64,000 bases of DNA, from assembly GCF_000158955.1 (NCBI RefSeq), contig NZ_GG657757.1, forward strand, positions 3,789,391 to 3,853,390, given 5' to 3'. This DNA is from Streptomyces viridochromogenes DSM 40736 (GTDB lineage: Bacteria; Actinomycetota; Actinomycetes; Streptomycetales; Streptomycetaceae). A program made the position numbers and the translations under genes. The notes under the pieces are model-generated. The model was given only the letters and a program-made list of their open reading frames with translations, had not been told where the DNA came from and searched no databases. Numbering within the stretch: the stretch's first letter is position 1; every line of letters begins with the position of its first letter. Positions 39,078-48,165 of this stretch are shown piece by piece.

Positions 39078-41870
39078 GTGGCGGGCGAGTCCCCCGACAG
39101 GTCGAAGCAGCGCGAGTCGTCGGCAGAACGGACGTCGGGGAGCGCGAGTCCGGTTCCCGAGGCCAGGAGCGAGTCCGCCGATCCGCGGCTCGCGATGGCC
39201 AGGGAGGCGAAGAGGTCCTCGACACGCGGAGGCGTCGACACGGCGACCCGTGTGCTGTCCGTGCGGACGGACGAGGGGCCGGAGGACGAGGACACGGAGC
39301 AGGGCGAGAGCGACTCCGGCGCCGAGGACGCGGGCGCGGACGCCGAGAAGGACGAGGGCACCGGAGAGTCCTCCGGCTCGGGTGAGCGGAGCGAGGGCGA
39401 CTCCGACTCCGCCTCCGGTGACGGCCGGTTGCGGGACGCCGTCGCCGCGTGGGTCGCGTCGGCGGACGAGGACGAGGACGAGGACGGGAAGCCTGCCGGT
39501 ACGGAGGCCCAGGACGCGGACTCCGAGGACGCCGGAAAGGATTCCGCGGACGACGGGAAGGCCGGTAAGGCCGGGAACGCCGGGAAGGCTGACGCCGAGA
39601 ACGCGGACGACCCGGCCGGGGAGACCGAGGAGACCGAGGAGACCGGGGAGACCGGGGCGGCGGGAAGCGGGAACGACTCCGCCGAGGCCGAACCGGACAC
39701 CGAGGCCGACCAGGAGGCCGAGGACGACGCGGCCGAGAACGCGGACAAGCCCGCCGCCGCGGCCGGCAAGCACGCCGAGGACGACGACGAGGCCGAGAGT
39801 TCGGGCGAAGCCGAGAGTTCGGGCGAGCCCGCCGCCGAGACCGGCAAGCACGCCGAGGACGACGACGAGGCGGAGAACGCGGACAAGCCCGCCGCCGCAG
39901 CCGAGAAGGTCACCGAGGACGACCATGAGGCGAGTGACAGCGCCGAAGAGCCCGCGGACGCCCCGGAAGGCGGCCAGAAGGCCGTAGAGGCGGCGTCTGA
40001 GGCCTCTCAGAGCCACGAGGCCGACGGGGCCGACGAGGAGGCCGAAGAGCGAGAGGCGGACCGTTCCGCCACGGACACCGACGCCGCCGACGACAAGGCC
40101 GAGGCCGAGGCCGCACCCAAGGCCGACACGGACACGGACGACACCACCGACTCCGACCCCGACCCCGACTCCGACGCGGACTCCGACGCCGACGGCACCG
40201 ACAAGGCCCCCAAGGCGGACGACGACGAGGACGACGGCGACAAGGCCACCCCCGAACCCCCGGTCGACCAGCCCACCGCCGTCTTCAAGGCCCCGCGGCC
40301 GCCGGTCGACCAGCCGACCACCATGCTGAAGCTCGGCGGGGTCGCGAAGGACGTCAAGGGCGCCAAGGGCGTCAAGGACGTGCCCGAGAAGGAGTCCGAG
40401 CGGACCAGCAAGTTCGTCGCGCTCAAGCCGCTGGACGACCCGTCGACGCGCAAGCCGGCGTCCACCGGACAAACCGCACCGACGGCACCGACCGCAGCGC
40501 CCGCAGCGCCCAAACAGGCCGCCCCCGCCGACGCCACGGCCCCCGTACCCACCGTCAGCCCCGAGCGGACCACGCAGCAGCCGCTGCCGCCCAAGCCTCC
40601 GCTGGACCTGCTCGCGGAGCTGACCAACACCCCGCCGCCGCCGGACACCCCGCTGCGGACGGCCGTACGGCGGGTGAAGATCTGGACGCCGCTGGCGCTG
40701 CTGCTGGTGGTCCTCCTCGGGGTCGTGCAGAGCGTGCGCCCGCTGCCGGCGCCCACCCTCGAGCTGACCGCGAAGGACAGCTACACCTTCGAGGGCGGCA
40801 AGCCCGACATCCCGTGGCCGGACAAGGGCCAGGCCGCTCTGGACGTGCAGGGGATCGGCACGTTCGGGTCGTCCGGTGAGCAGAAGCCCGTGCCGATCGC
40901 CAGTGTCGCCAAGGTCATGACCGCCTATCTGATCCTGCGCGAGCACCCGCTGAAGAGCGGCGCGCCCGGCCCGAAGATCGAGATCGACCAGGCCGCCGAG
41001 GACCAGTCCGACGCCGGCCAGGAGTCCACCGTCGACGTCACCAAGGGCGACAAGATCACCCAGCGGGAGGCTCTGGAGAGCATCCTGATCGCGTCCGCGA
41101 ACAACATCGCGCGCCTGCTGGCCCGCTGGGACGCCGGTTCCGAGAAGTCGTTCGTGCAGAAGATGAACGACGCCGCCAAGGACCTCGGCATGAAGAACAC
41201 GACGTACACCGACCCGTCGGGTCTGAACAACACCACCGTCTCCACGGCCGTGGACCAGGTGAAGCTCGCCAAGGCCGCCATGCAGCAGCCCGCCTTCCGC
41301 GAGGTCGCCGCGATGATGTCGTACGTCGACTACAAGGGCACCAAGCACGACAACTGGAACCGTCTGGTCGGCTACAACGACGTCACCGGCATCAAGACCG
41401 GCACCACCACCTCGGCCCTCGGCAACCTCGTCTTCGCCGCGAAGAAGGACGTCGACGGCGAGACCCGCCGGATCATCGGCGCCGTGGTGCGCCAGCCCGC
41501 CGGCGGCCCCGACAACACCATCCTGGGCGCCGCGCTCCACGAGGGCGACCAGCTGATCCGGGCCGCCCAGGGCGCGCTGGAGTCGGCGACGATCCTGAAG
41601 AAGGGCGATGTCGTCGGGTACGCGGACGACGGTCTCGGCGGCCGTACGCCGGTCGCCGTCACCGAGGACGTCACGGCCGTCGGCTGGGCGGGCCTGTCCG
41701 TGAAGCTGACGTTCGCCGCGGACGAGCTGCCGCACGTGGCGAAGGCCGGTACGAAGGTGGGCACGCTCACCGTCGGCGACGGCACCACCAGCGCGGTCAA
41801 GGTTCCGGTCGCCCTCCAGAAGGACCTCGTGGAGCCGGGCTTCGCGGACAAGCTGACGCGCCTCGGCTGA
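39078..41870 (+). CDS. D-alanyl-D-alanine carboxypeptidase with giant acidic cytoplasmic domain
   Basis: A 930-residue, membrane-anchored penicillin-binding protein of the S11 class, trimming D-Ala from peptidoglycan stem peptides. Active-site motifs: SVAK (Ser609, Lys612), SAN (Ser673-Asn675) and KTG (from Lys773). The TM helix lies near 534-552 (IWTPLALLLVVLLGVVQSV), so residues 1-530 would be cytoplasmic. That part is mostly Asp/Glu/Ala/Ser with internal repeats (GKHAEDDDEAE, ENADKPAAAA) and looks fully disordered, then a Pro/Ala/Thr-rich stretch. The start is GTG 39078 after GAGGAGGAG. Normal family members are about 400 residues. The disordered region could bind cytoplasmic division or growth factors. 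Confidence 0.88.
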   Translation: MAGESPDRSKQRESSAERTSGSASPVPEARSESADPRLAMAREAKRSSTRGGVDTATRVLSVRTDEGPEDEDTEQGESDSGAEDAGADAEKDEGTGESSGSGERSEGDSDSASGDGRLRDAVAAWVASADEDEDEDGKPAGTEAQDADSEDAGKDSADDGKAGKAGNAGKADAENADDPAGETEETEETGETGAAGSGNDSAEAEPDTEADQEAEDDAAENADKPAAAAGKHAEDDDEAESSGEAESSGEPAAETGKHAEDDDEAENADKPAAAAEKVTEDDHEASDSAEEPADAPEGGQKAVEAASEASQSHEADGADEEAEEREADRSATDTDAADDKAEAEAAPKADTDTDDTTDSDPDPDSDADSDADGTDKAPKADDDEDDGDKATPEPPVDQPTAVFKAPRPPVDQPTTMLKLGGVAKDVKGAKGVKDVPEKESERTSKFVALKPLDDPSTRKPASTGQTAPTAPTAAPAAPKQAAPADATAPVPTVSPERTTQQPLPPKPPLDLLAELTNTPPPPDTPLRTAVRRVKIWTPLALLLVVLLGVVQSVRPLPAPTLELTAKDSYTFEGGKPDIPWPDKGQAALDVQGIGTFGSSGEQKPVPIASVAKVMTAYLILREHPLKSGAPGPKIEIDQAAEDQSDAGQESTVDVTKGDKITQREALESILIASANNIARLLARWDAGSEKSFVQKMNDAAKDLGMKNTTYTDPSGLNNTTVSTAVDQVKLAKAAMQQPAFREVAAMMSYVDYKGTKHDNWNRLVGYNDVTGIKTGTTTSALGNLVFAAKKDVDGETRRIIGAVVRQPAGGPDNTILGAALHEGDQLIRAAQGALESATILKKGDVVGYADDGLGGRTPVAVTEDVTAVGWAGLSVKLTFAADELPHVAKAGTKVGTLTVGDGTTSAVKVPVALQKDLVEPGFADKLTRLG

Positions 41871-41895
41871 GCCGGGACCGCCCGCTCGCACCACC

Positions 41896-41942
41896 GCACC
41901 CCACCGGGTGAGCGCCCGTCCGGGCGCCGCCCGGTGGGGTGC
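41896..41942 (+). terminator. Double-stem terminator after the carboxypeptidase gene
   Basis: GCACCCCACCGGG (41896-41908) pairs perfectly with 41930-41942, and inside the loop GCGCCCG (41912-41918) pairs with CGGGCGC (41921-41927). It separates the gene from the next on the same strand. Confidence 0.85.
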
Positions 41943-42080
41943 GTGCTAGCGTCGCGAATCGGGCAGGACTCGGTTGCCTGCGGCACGGCCGTGAACCGCG
42001 GACCAACGGGACACGGCCGGGAGCGGAAGACGAGAACGAGACGTCGAGAACAGAAGACGGGACACGGGGAGTGCCTTCGA

Positions 42081-44129
42081 GTGGCCACTGCGGAGCCGAC
42101 ACGCGCCGACGACGCCGATCCGGGCCCGGTATCCGGCCCGCGAATACGCCTGTCCGCACCACGGGACACCGACCCGCGGGGCGCCGGCACCACGCGGGAG
42201 GCGGGCACGCGGGAGGCGGGCACGCGGGAAACGGGCACGCGCGATGCCGGGATGCGGGAAGCCGGCGCCCGGGAAGGCCGCGACGGCCCCGGCAGCCGTG
42301 ACGGCGACGTGCCCAGCACCCCTGGCGCCTCCGGCACCCGCGAAACCACCGGCGACCCCGGCACCCCCACCCCTGGCACCCCCGGCACCTCCGACTCCCG
42401 GATGCCGGGCGTCCTCCTGACCCTGCGTGAGCGCATGCTGCGCCACCCCGTCCTGTCCGTCACCGGTCTGGCCGGAGTGCTCCACGTCGTCTGGTTCTTC
42501 ACGTTCGCGAACAGCGGTGGCGATCTGGCCGCGCAGGACGCGTGGGCCGAGTTCGTCGGCCGGCACCCGGACTCGGCGTACAACCTCGCCTGGTACGGCG
42601 GGATGCACCCGGTCTCGTACAGCGTGGTGTCGCCGTACCTGATGTCCGTGCTCGGCGTGCGGACGACGATGATGATCGCGGGGACGGTCTCGGCCGGCCT
42701 GCTGACCCTGCTCCTCATGCGCAGCCGCTCGGTCCGCAACCCGCTCTGGGCTGCGCTGGCGGGCGTGTTCGGGCTGTTCTGCAACGCGGTGTCCGGGCGG
42801 GTCACGTTCGGCCTGGGCATGATGTTCGCGCTCGGCGCGGTCGCCGTCGTGTTCTGCTGGCCGTACCGCTGGCGCTACAAGCGCTGGGCGAAGGCCCTGT
42901 CCGCGGCGCCGCTGGCCGCGCTGGCCACCATGTCGTCGCCGGTCGCGGGCCTGTTCGTGGGCCTGGTGGCGGTGGCGCTGTTCCTGCAGAAGCGGCGGCC
43001 CGGCGCGTGGGCGCTGGGGCTGGCGCCGACCGCGGTGGTGGCGATGTCGGCGTGGCTGTTCCCGTTCTCGGGGACGCAGCCGATGACGTGGGCCTCGGTA
43101 CTCCTGCCGCTCGCGTTCTCCGTCCTGGTCTACGTCCTCGTGCCGGAGGAGTGGAAGACGGTCCGGCTGACGGCCGCCGTGTACGGACTGAGTGTCGTGC
43201 TGGTGTGGCTGATCAGCAGCCAGATCGGTTCGAACATCACGCGTCTGGCGATGCTGTTCGCCGGGGTCGCGCTGGTGGCCGCGCTGCCGTTCACGGTGCC
43301 GCGCAGCCGCGGCTGGTACGCGGTCGTCGTGGCGTTCGTCGGCTTCGTCGTGTGGATCGGCTTCAAGTCGGTCGACGACATCGTCCACACGGCCCCGGCG
43401 GCGAACTGGTCGCGCGAGCTGGCCCCGCTGGTCAACGAGTTGCAGGAGGTCGGCGCCGAGAAGGGCCGGGTGGAGGTCGTCCCCGCCCGTTCCCACCGCG
43501 AGGCCTCCGCCCTCGCCCCGTACGTCAACCTGGCCCGCGGCTGGAACCGGCAGGCCGACATGGAGCGCAACCCCCTCTTCTACGACGACACGCTCAACTC
43601 GGCGAACTACCACGAGTGGCTGAAGCGCTGGGCGGTGCACTACGTGGTGCTGCCGAAGGGCGAGCCGGACGGTGACGGGGGCCAGCGTGAGCGGGCGCTG
43701 GTGCGGCGCGGGCTGCCGTACCTCAACCAGGTCTGGGGTGACGCCACCTGGCAGTTGTTCGAGGTGACCGCCCCCACCCCGCTGGCCGAGCCGAACACGG
43801 TCGTCGACCGGGCCGAGCAGGGCGAGATGGTGCTCCAGGTGAAGAAGGCGGGCCGGATCCTGGTCCGGATCCCGTACTCGCCGTGGCTGAGCATCGTCGA
43901 CGAGGAGGGCAAGAGCCTGAAGCCGCCGCAGGAGACGCCGGCGTCCAGGAACCGTCCCGAGGGCGAGCCGAAGACGTACGTCAACGTCAACGGCTGTCTG
44001 ACCGAGACGGTGGAGGACGCGCAGGGCGACAAGTGGACGGAACTCCTCGCCCCGAAGGCGGGGACGTACCGCCTGGCGGCGCCTTACCAGCTGCCCCGGG
44101 GGACGCCGTGCCCGGAGGAACTGCGCTGA
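42081..44129 (+). CDS. Polytopic membrane protein, GT-C-like, with repeat-rich N-terminus
   Basis: A 682-residue membrane protein. Residues 1-115 are disordered and contain pentapeptide repeats (GTREA type). From about 120 to 440 there are around ten hydrophobic segments, and residues about 440-682 form a soluble domain, probably outside. The arrangement of an extracytoplasmic loop with an acidic pair after TM1 (SGGDLAAQDAWAEFVGRHPDSAYNLAWYGGMHP) resembles GT-C glycosyltransferases that use polyprenyl-phosphate sugars, and is common next to cell-wall genes; activity is not proven. The start is GTG 42081 after GGGGAG. It follows the DD-carboxypeptidase gene but a terminator lies between. Confidence 0.75.
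   Translation: MATAEPTRADDADPGPVSGPRIRLSAPRDTDPRGAGTTREAGTREAGTRETGTRDAGMREAGAREGRDGPGSRDGDVPSTPGASGTRETTGDPGTPTPGTPGTSDSRMPGVLLTLRERMLRHPVLSVTGLAGVLHVVWFFTFANSGGDLAAQDAWAEFVGRHPDSAYNLAWYGGMHPVSYSVVSPYLMSVLGVRTTMMIAGTVSAGLLTLLLMRSRSVRNPLWAALAGVFGLFCNAVSGRVTFGLGMMFALGAVAVVFCWPYRWRYKRWAKALSAAPLAALATMSSPVAGLFVGLVAVALFLQKRRPGAWALGLAPTAVVAMSAWLFPFSGTQPMTWASVLLPLAFSVLVYVLVPEEWKTVRLTAAVYGLSVVLVWLISSQIGSNITRLAMLFAGVALVAALPFTVPRSRGWYAVVVAFVGFVVWIGFKSVDDIVHTAPAANWSRELAPLVNELQEVGAEKGRVEVVPARSHREASALAPYVNLARGWNRQADMERNPLFYDDTLNSANYHEWLKRWAVHYVVLPKGEPDGDGGQRERALVRRGLPYLNQVWGDATWQLFEVTAPTPLAEPNTVVDRAEQGEMVLQVKKAGRILVRIPYSPWLSIVDEEGKSLKPPQETPASRNRPEGEPKTYVNVNGCLTETVEDAQGDKWTELLAPKAGTYRLAAPYQLPRGTPCPEELR
42186..42278 (+). 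repeat. In-frame 15-bp tandem repeat, GTREA pentapeptides
   Basis: Six degenerate units of about 15 bp encode GTTREA, GTREA, GTRET, GTRDA, GMREA and GAREG near the N-terminus of the membrane protein gene. Length polymorphism between strains is likely. Confidence 0.9.
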
Positions 44130-44164
44130 CCGGGGTGGGTCCGGCGCGCGATAGGTTGCCCGCC

Positions 44165-44713
44165 ATGACCGAGTTAGGACCCGTCGCCTGGCCCCCTGCC
44201 CCGATACGGACCGAACGGCTCGTGCTCCGCGAGTCCGAGGCCCGCGACCGTGCGGCGTTCGTCGAGCTGTTCGCGTCGCCGGAGGTGCACGCCTATCTCG
44301 GTGGTCCCCGGCCGCGTGACGAGCTCGACCGCGCGATGCCCGAGGCGCCCGGGCGGCGCCCCGGCCTGTTCGTGATCGATCTCGACGGAGCGATGATCGG
44401 CCTGGTCACGCTTGACCGGCGCGAGGCGGAGCGTCCGGGTCATATCCGTGCGGACGGCGGGGAGGTCGAGCTCGGTTACACGTTCCTGCCGCAGGCGTGG
44501 GGACGCGGGTACGCCGCCGAGGCGTGCGGGGCGGCGCTCGGCTGGTGCGCCGACGCGCTGCCCGGCGAGCCGGTGGTCCTCTGCACCCAGACCGCCAACG
44601 CCCGCTCGATGCGCCTCGCGGCGAGGCTGGGGTTCACCGAGGTGGAGCGGTTCGAGGAGTTCGGCGCCGAGCAGTGGTTCGGCGTGCGGTCCCCGGTCGC
44701 GCCGTCCGGTTGA
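44165..44713 (+). CDS. GNAT family N-acetyltransferase
   Basis: A 182-residue acetyltransferase of the RimJ/RimL-type GNAT group. Motifs: IRTERLVLRESEARDRAAFVELFASPEVHAYLGG at the start, VELGYTFLPQAWGRGYAAEACGAAL (acetyl-CoA-binding motif A, QxxGxG/A type) and NARSMRLAARLGFTEVERFEEFG. It acetylates an amino group on an unknown protein or small molecule. The fourth codon is TTA (44174-44176), the rarest codon in Streptomyces, so its translation should depend on bldA. ATG 44165 is used. Confidence 0.9.
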   Translation: MTELGPVAWPPAPIRTERLVLRESEARDRAAFVELFASPEVHAYLGGPRPRDELDRAMPEAPGRRPGLFVIDLDGAMIGLVTLDRREAERPGHIRADGGEVELGYTFLPQAWGRGYAAEACGAALGWCADALPGEPVVLCTQTANARSMRLAARLGFTEVERFEEFGAEQWFGVRSPVAPSG

Positions 44714-44743
44714 GCCCGGCGAGCCCGGCCTGGCGCCTTCCTG

Positions 44744-45583
44744 TCAGCGCAGCCGGTCCACGTACGTGTCCGTGCCGGGCACCGTCGGGACGAACGGCGC
44801 CACCAGCTCCACCCTGCCCAGTCCCGACTCCGCCACGGCCGTGTCCAGGCCGGTGAAGTGCGCTTCCCAGCACTCCCTCGGGTCCGTCCGCAGGAACCAC
44901 AGCAGGGTCAGCCGGGTGTCCACGCCCTCGACCTGCTTGACGTAGGTCATGCGGTCGCCGGGGAGCGGGGTGGGCCGGAAGACGGTCACCATCGCCGCCG
45001 GTGAGCCCGCGAGGCGCCCCGGCAGGTGGCGGGTGCGCAGCCACTCCAGCAGTGCGGTGCGCTGCTCCGCGGTGTCCGACTCGACGACCTGGAGGACCAG
45101 GCCCGCGTAGGGGTGGTCGAGGGCGTGGACGTCGCGTGGCCCCGCCGCGCCGTCCCGGTACACCGTCGCCTCGTGGTCCTGGAAGGCGGTGAGGACGTGC
45201 GTGCGGTCGTGGTAGACGCGGGCGTCGCGGCCCAGGCGCTTGTTGATGGCGACCGTCCAGCGCATGTGGTCGTCGTAGCGGCCGGCGGTGATCCAGTACG
45301 TGGAGAGGTAGCAGCCGGCGGTGACCGGCTGGGCGACGGCCGACTTCTCCGGGTAGCGCAGGAGTTGCAGGTCCCGGGTCGCCACCCAGCGGCGGCCGGC
45401 GTACATCCAGGGCATCGCCATCGCACCGGCGTAGTAGTGGTCGTCCTCGTACCAGCGGTTGTAGGCGTACTCGTGGCCCGGGTGCGGTTCGACCATGGTG
45501 ATGAGGGCGTGGCCGGGGTGGGTGCCGTAGGGGCCGACGGCGGCCAGTTCGGCGTACAGCTCGCTGCGGGTGTCCTCGCTCAT
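44744..45583 (-). CDS. Hypothetical protein with dimeric alpha/beta-barrel-like features
   Basis: A 279-residue soluble protein. The phrase ALITMVEPHPGHEYAYNRWYEDDHYYAGAMAMPWMYAGRRWVA resembles EthD/ABM-type ferredoxin-like barrel proteins, which have NxWY...H near the active site; the second half (TLLWFLRTDPRECWEAHFTGLDTAV) could be a second copy. The family is not one I can name. ATG 45583 is preferred to ATG 45613 because GGGGAAGGG lies just before it. It is divergent from an SDR gene with a 17-bp palindrome between them, which suggests that they act in one small catabolic or biosynthetic step. Confidence 0.6.
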   Translation of the reverse strand: MSEDTRSELYAELAAVGPYGTHPGHALITMVEPHPGHEYAYNRWYEDDHYYAGAMAMPWMYAGRRWVATRDLQLLRYPEKSAVAQPVTAGCYLSTYWITAGRYDDHMRWTVAINKRLGRDARVYHDRTHVLTAFQDHEATVYRDGAAGPRDVHALDHPYAGLVLQVVESDTAEQRTALLEWLRTRHLPGRLAGSPAAMVTVFRPTPLPGDRMTYVKQVEGVDTRLTLLWFLRTDPRECWEAHFTGLDTAVAESGLGRVELVAPFVPTVPGTDTYVDRLR

Positions 45584-45615
45584 GCCCTTCCCCTTCTTCG
45601 GCGGCTGACCCATAC

Positions 45616-45632
45616 TCTGACGCTCCGTCAGA
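45616..45632. promoter_or_regulatory. 17-bp perfect palindrome between divergent genes
   Basis: TCTGACGCTCCGTCAGA has 7-bp arms separated by three bases, 33 bases from one start and 31 from the other. This is the size and symmetry of a TetR-family operator. No TetR gene is adjacent, so the regulator must be encoded elsewhere. Confidence 0.7.
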
Positions 45633-45662
45633 TAATGCGCCAGGGTTCCGGGGAGGTCTGCG

Positions 45663-46451
45663 ATGTCGTTGCTCGCGGGGAAGACGGTCGTCGTGTCGGG
45701 GGTCGGGGCCGGGCTGGGGAGGCAGGTGGCCGCGGCCGTCGTACGGGACGGCGGCCGGGCCGTGCTCGGGGCCCGTACGGAGGCGAACCTGGCGAAGATC
45801 GCCGAGGAGGTCGATCCGGAGGGGGCACGTACGGCGTACCGCGCGGTCGACATCTGCGACGAGGCCCGGTGCGAGGCGCTGGCCGCTCTGGCGCGGGAGC
45901 GGTTCGGCGGGATCGACGCGGTGGTGCATGTGGCGGCCCTGGACAGTTACTTCGGAGGGCTGGAGGACGCGGACTTCGAGTCCTGGCGCTCGGTGCTGGA
46001 CGTCAACCTGCTGGGCACGCTGCGGATGACCCGGGCCTGCCTGCCGGCGCTGAAGGAGGGCGGGGGCGGATCGGTGGTGTTCGTCGGGACGCAGTCGGCG
46101 GTGGCGGCCCCGTCGCAGGTGCGGCAGGCGGCGTACGCGGCGTCGAAGGGGGCGCTGACGAGTGCGATGTACTCGCTGGCCCGGGAGCTGGGGCCGTACC
46201 GGATCCGGGTCAACACCGTGCTGCCGGGCTGGATGTGGGGGCCGCCGGTGCGGGCGTACGTGCGGTTCGCGGCCCAGTCGGAGGGCGTGTCCGAGGCGAC
46301 CGTCCTGGAACGGCTGACCGGGCGGATGGCGCTGCCCGATCTGGCGACGGACACGGACGTGGCCGACGCGGCGGTGTTCCTGGCGTCGGACCGGGCGCGG
46401 GCGATCACCGGACAGTCGTTGCTGGTCAACGCCGGGGAGTTGATGCGGTGA
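45663..46451 (+). CDS. SDR family NAD(P)-dependent oxidoreductase
   Basis: A 262-residue classical short-chain dehydrogenase. Cofactor motif GVGAGLGRQ near residues 13-21, an Asp in AVDICDE, catalytic serine in GTQSAVAAPS and the YxxxK motif in YAASKGAL. The C-terminal FLASDRARAITGQSLLVNAGE fits the family end. The substrate is unknown. ATG 45663 has GGGAGG seven bases upstream. It is divergent from the barrel-like protein gene at 45583 and shares the palindrome with it. Confidence 0.93.
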   Translation: MSLLAGKTVVVSGVGAGLGRQVAAAVVRDGGRAVLGARTEANLAKIAEEVDPEGARTAYRAVDICDEARCEALAALARERFGGIDAVVHVAALDSYFGGLEDADFESWRSVLDVNLLGTLRMTRACLPALKEGGGGSVVFVGTQSAVAAPSQVRQAAYAASKGALTSAMYSLARELGPYRIRVNTVLPGWMWGPPVRAYVRFAAQSEGVSEATVLERLTGRMALPDLATDTDVADAAVFLASDRARAITGQSLLVNAGELMR

Positions 46452-46577
46452 GTTCATGTAGGTGAACCAAGGCCATCACGTCGAACATTTTTACCTCCCT
46501 TTGACCCGACGGTCACTTGTCGTGTTCACGTGACAGTGCCCACGATGAGCGCCGGGCTGATCCCTGGGAGGGCGCAC

Positions 46578-48149
46578 ATGAACGGTCTCGACTGGGCCGT
46601 GCTCATCGGCTACTTCGCCGTGATGGTCGCGATCGGCGTCTGGTCGCACAAACGCGTGGACAACGTCAGCGACTTCTTCACCGCCGGCGGCAAGATGCCG
46701 TGGTGGCTCTCCGGCATCTCCCACCACATGTCGGGCTACAGCGCGGTGATGTTCACCGGGTACGCGGGCATCGCCTACACCTACGGCGTCACGTCCTTCG
46801 TCACCTGGTCCTTCCCGATCGCCCTCGGCATCGCCATCGGGTCGAAGTTATTCGCGCCGCGCATCAACCGCCTGCGCTCACGCCTCCATGTGGCCTCCCC
46901 GCTGGAGTACCTGAAGAACCGTTACGACCTGAAGACGCAGCAGGCGCTGGCCTGGTCCGGCATGCTGCTGAAGATCGTGGACGTCGGCGCGAAGTGGGCT
47001 GCGATCGCCACGCTGCTGTCGGTCTTCACCGGGATCTCCCTGAACCAGGGCATCCTCATCACCGGCGCCATCACGGCGGTCTACTGCACCATCGGCGGCC
47101 TGTGGGCCGACGCGCTGACCGAACTGGGCCAGTTCATCATCCAGTTGCTGGCCGGCGTCGCCATGTTCATCGCCGTCGCCGTACGGCTCGACAACCACGG
47201 AGGCTTCTTCGGCGTCTGGGACTCCCCCGAACTCCAGGGCCACGAGAAACCGCTGGTCGGCCCGTACGGCACGGTGTTCCTGCTCGCCTTCCTCTTCATC
47301 AAGCTCTTCGAGTACAACGGCGGCATGCTCAACCAGGCCCAGCGCTACATGGCCACGCGCAACGCGTACCAGGCCGAGCGGTCGGCGAGGCTGTCGGCGA
47401 TCCTGTGGCTGGTCTGGCCGCTGGTGCTGTTCTTCCCGATGTGGATGTCACCGCTGCTGGTCGAGTCCCAGAAGCCCGACGGCTCCGACTCCTACGCCCT
47501 GATGACCGAACAGCTCCTCCCACACGGCCTGCTGGGCCTGGTCATCGTCGGCTTCTTCTCCCACACGATGGCCATGTGCTCCTCGGACGCCAACGCCATC
47601 GCGGCGGTGTTCACCCGGGACTGCGCGCCGGTGATCTGGGCCAGGGCACGAACCTGGTCCCAGGGCCAGGGCCTGCGGGTGGCCCGGATCGCGACCGTCG
47701 TCTTCCTCGGCCTGTCGATGGCGGCGGCCACCCAGGTCAACTCCCCGGCGTTCAAGGACATCATCACGGTCGTCATCAAGTGGGTGGCCGGCCTGATGGG
47801 CCCGATGGCGATCCCGATGATGCTGGGCCTGCTGCGGACGTTCCGCCGGTCCGGTCCGACGGCGGCCCTCGTCAGCTGGTCGATGGGCCTGCTCGCCTTC
47901 TGGCTGGTGAACTACCCGATCAACTGGAACGTCGAGGGCGGCGTGCCGCTCCAGTACCAGGTGTCGGTGCCGCTGGCGGTGTCCCTCGTCCTCTACGTCC
48001 TCGTCGGCTACATCAAGCCGGAGGACACCCCCGAGCGGCTGGCCCTCATCGAGAAGATCAACACCGACGGGGACGGAGCAGCGGCGGCCGCGATCCCGAC
48101 ACCGGCCGGTCCGGCGGACGGGGCGGTGCGGACGACCCTCAAGGAGTGA
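46578..48149 (+). CDS. Sodium/solute symporter family transporter (SSS)
   Basis: A 523-residue polytopic transporter with about 13 hydrophobic helices. SSS motifs: VDNVSDFFTAGGKMPWWLSGISHHMSGYSAVMFTGYAGIAYTYG near the N-terminus (as in sugar/sialic acid-type symporters), FEYNGGMLNQAQRYMATRN and SSDANAIAAVFTRD. It probably imports a sugar or related solute with Na+. ATG 46578 has GGGAGGG in front. Residue 91 is a TTA codon (46848-46850), so it should be bldA-dependent. There is no partner enzyme in the same operon; the ADP-ribosylglycohydrolase gene downstream is convergent. Confidence 0.9.
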   Translation: MNGLDWAVLIGYFAVMVAIGVWSHKRVDNVSDFFTAGGKMPWWLSGISHHMSGYSAVMFTGYAGIAYTYGVTSFVTWSFPIALGIAIGSKLFAPRINRLRSRLHVASPLEYLKNRYDLKTQQALAWSGMLLKIVDVGAKWAAIATLLSVFTGISLNQGILITGAITAVYCTIGGLWADALTELGQFIIQLLAGVAMFIAVAVRLDNHGGFFGVWDSPELQGHEKPLVGPYGTVFLLAFLFIKLFEYNGGMLNQAQRYMATRNAYQAERSARLSAILWLVWPLVLFFPMWMSPLLVESQKPDGSDSYALMTEQLLPHGLLGLVIVGFFSHTMAMCSSDANAIAAVFTRDCAPVIWARARTWSQGQGLRVARIATVVFLGLSMAAATQVNSPAFKDIITVVIKWVAGLMGPMAIPMMLGLLRTFRRSGPTAALVSWSMGLLAFWLVNYPINWNVEGGVPLQYQVSVPLAVSLVLYVLVGYIKPEDTPERLALIEKINTDGDGAAAAAIPTPAGPADGAVRTTLKE

Positions 48150-48165
48150 TCACGAGGTTCTGCTG

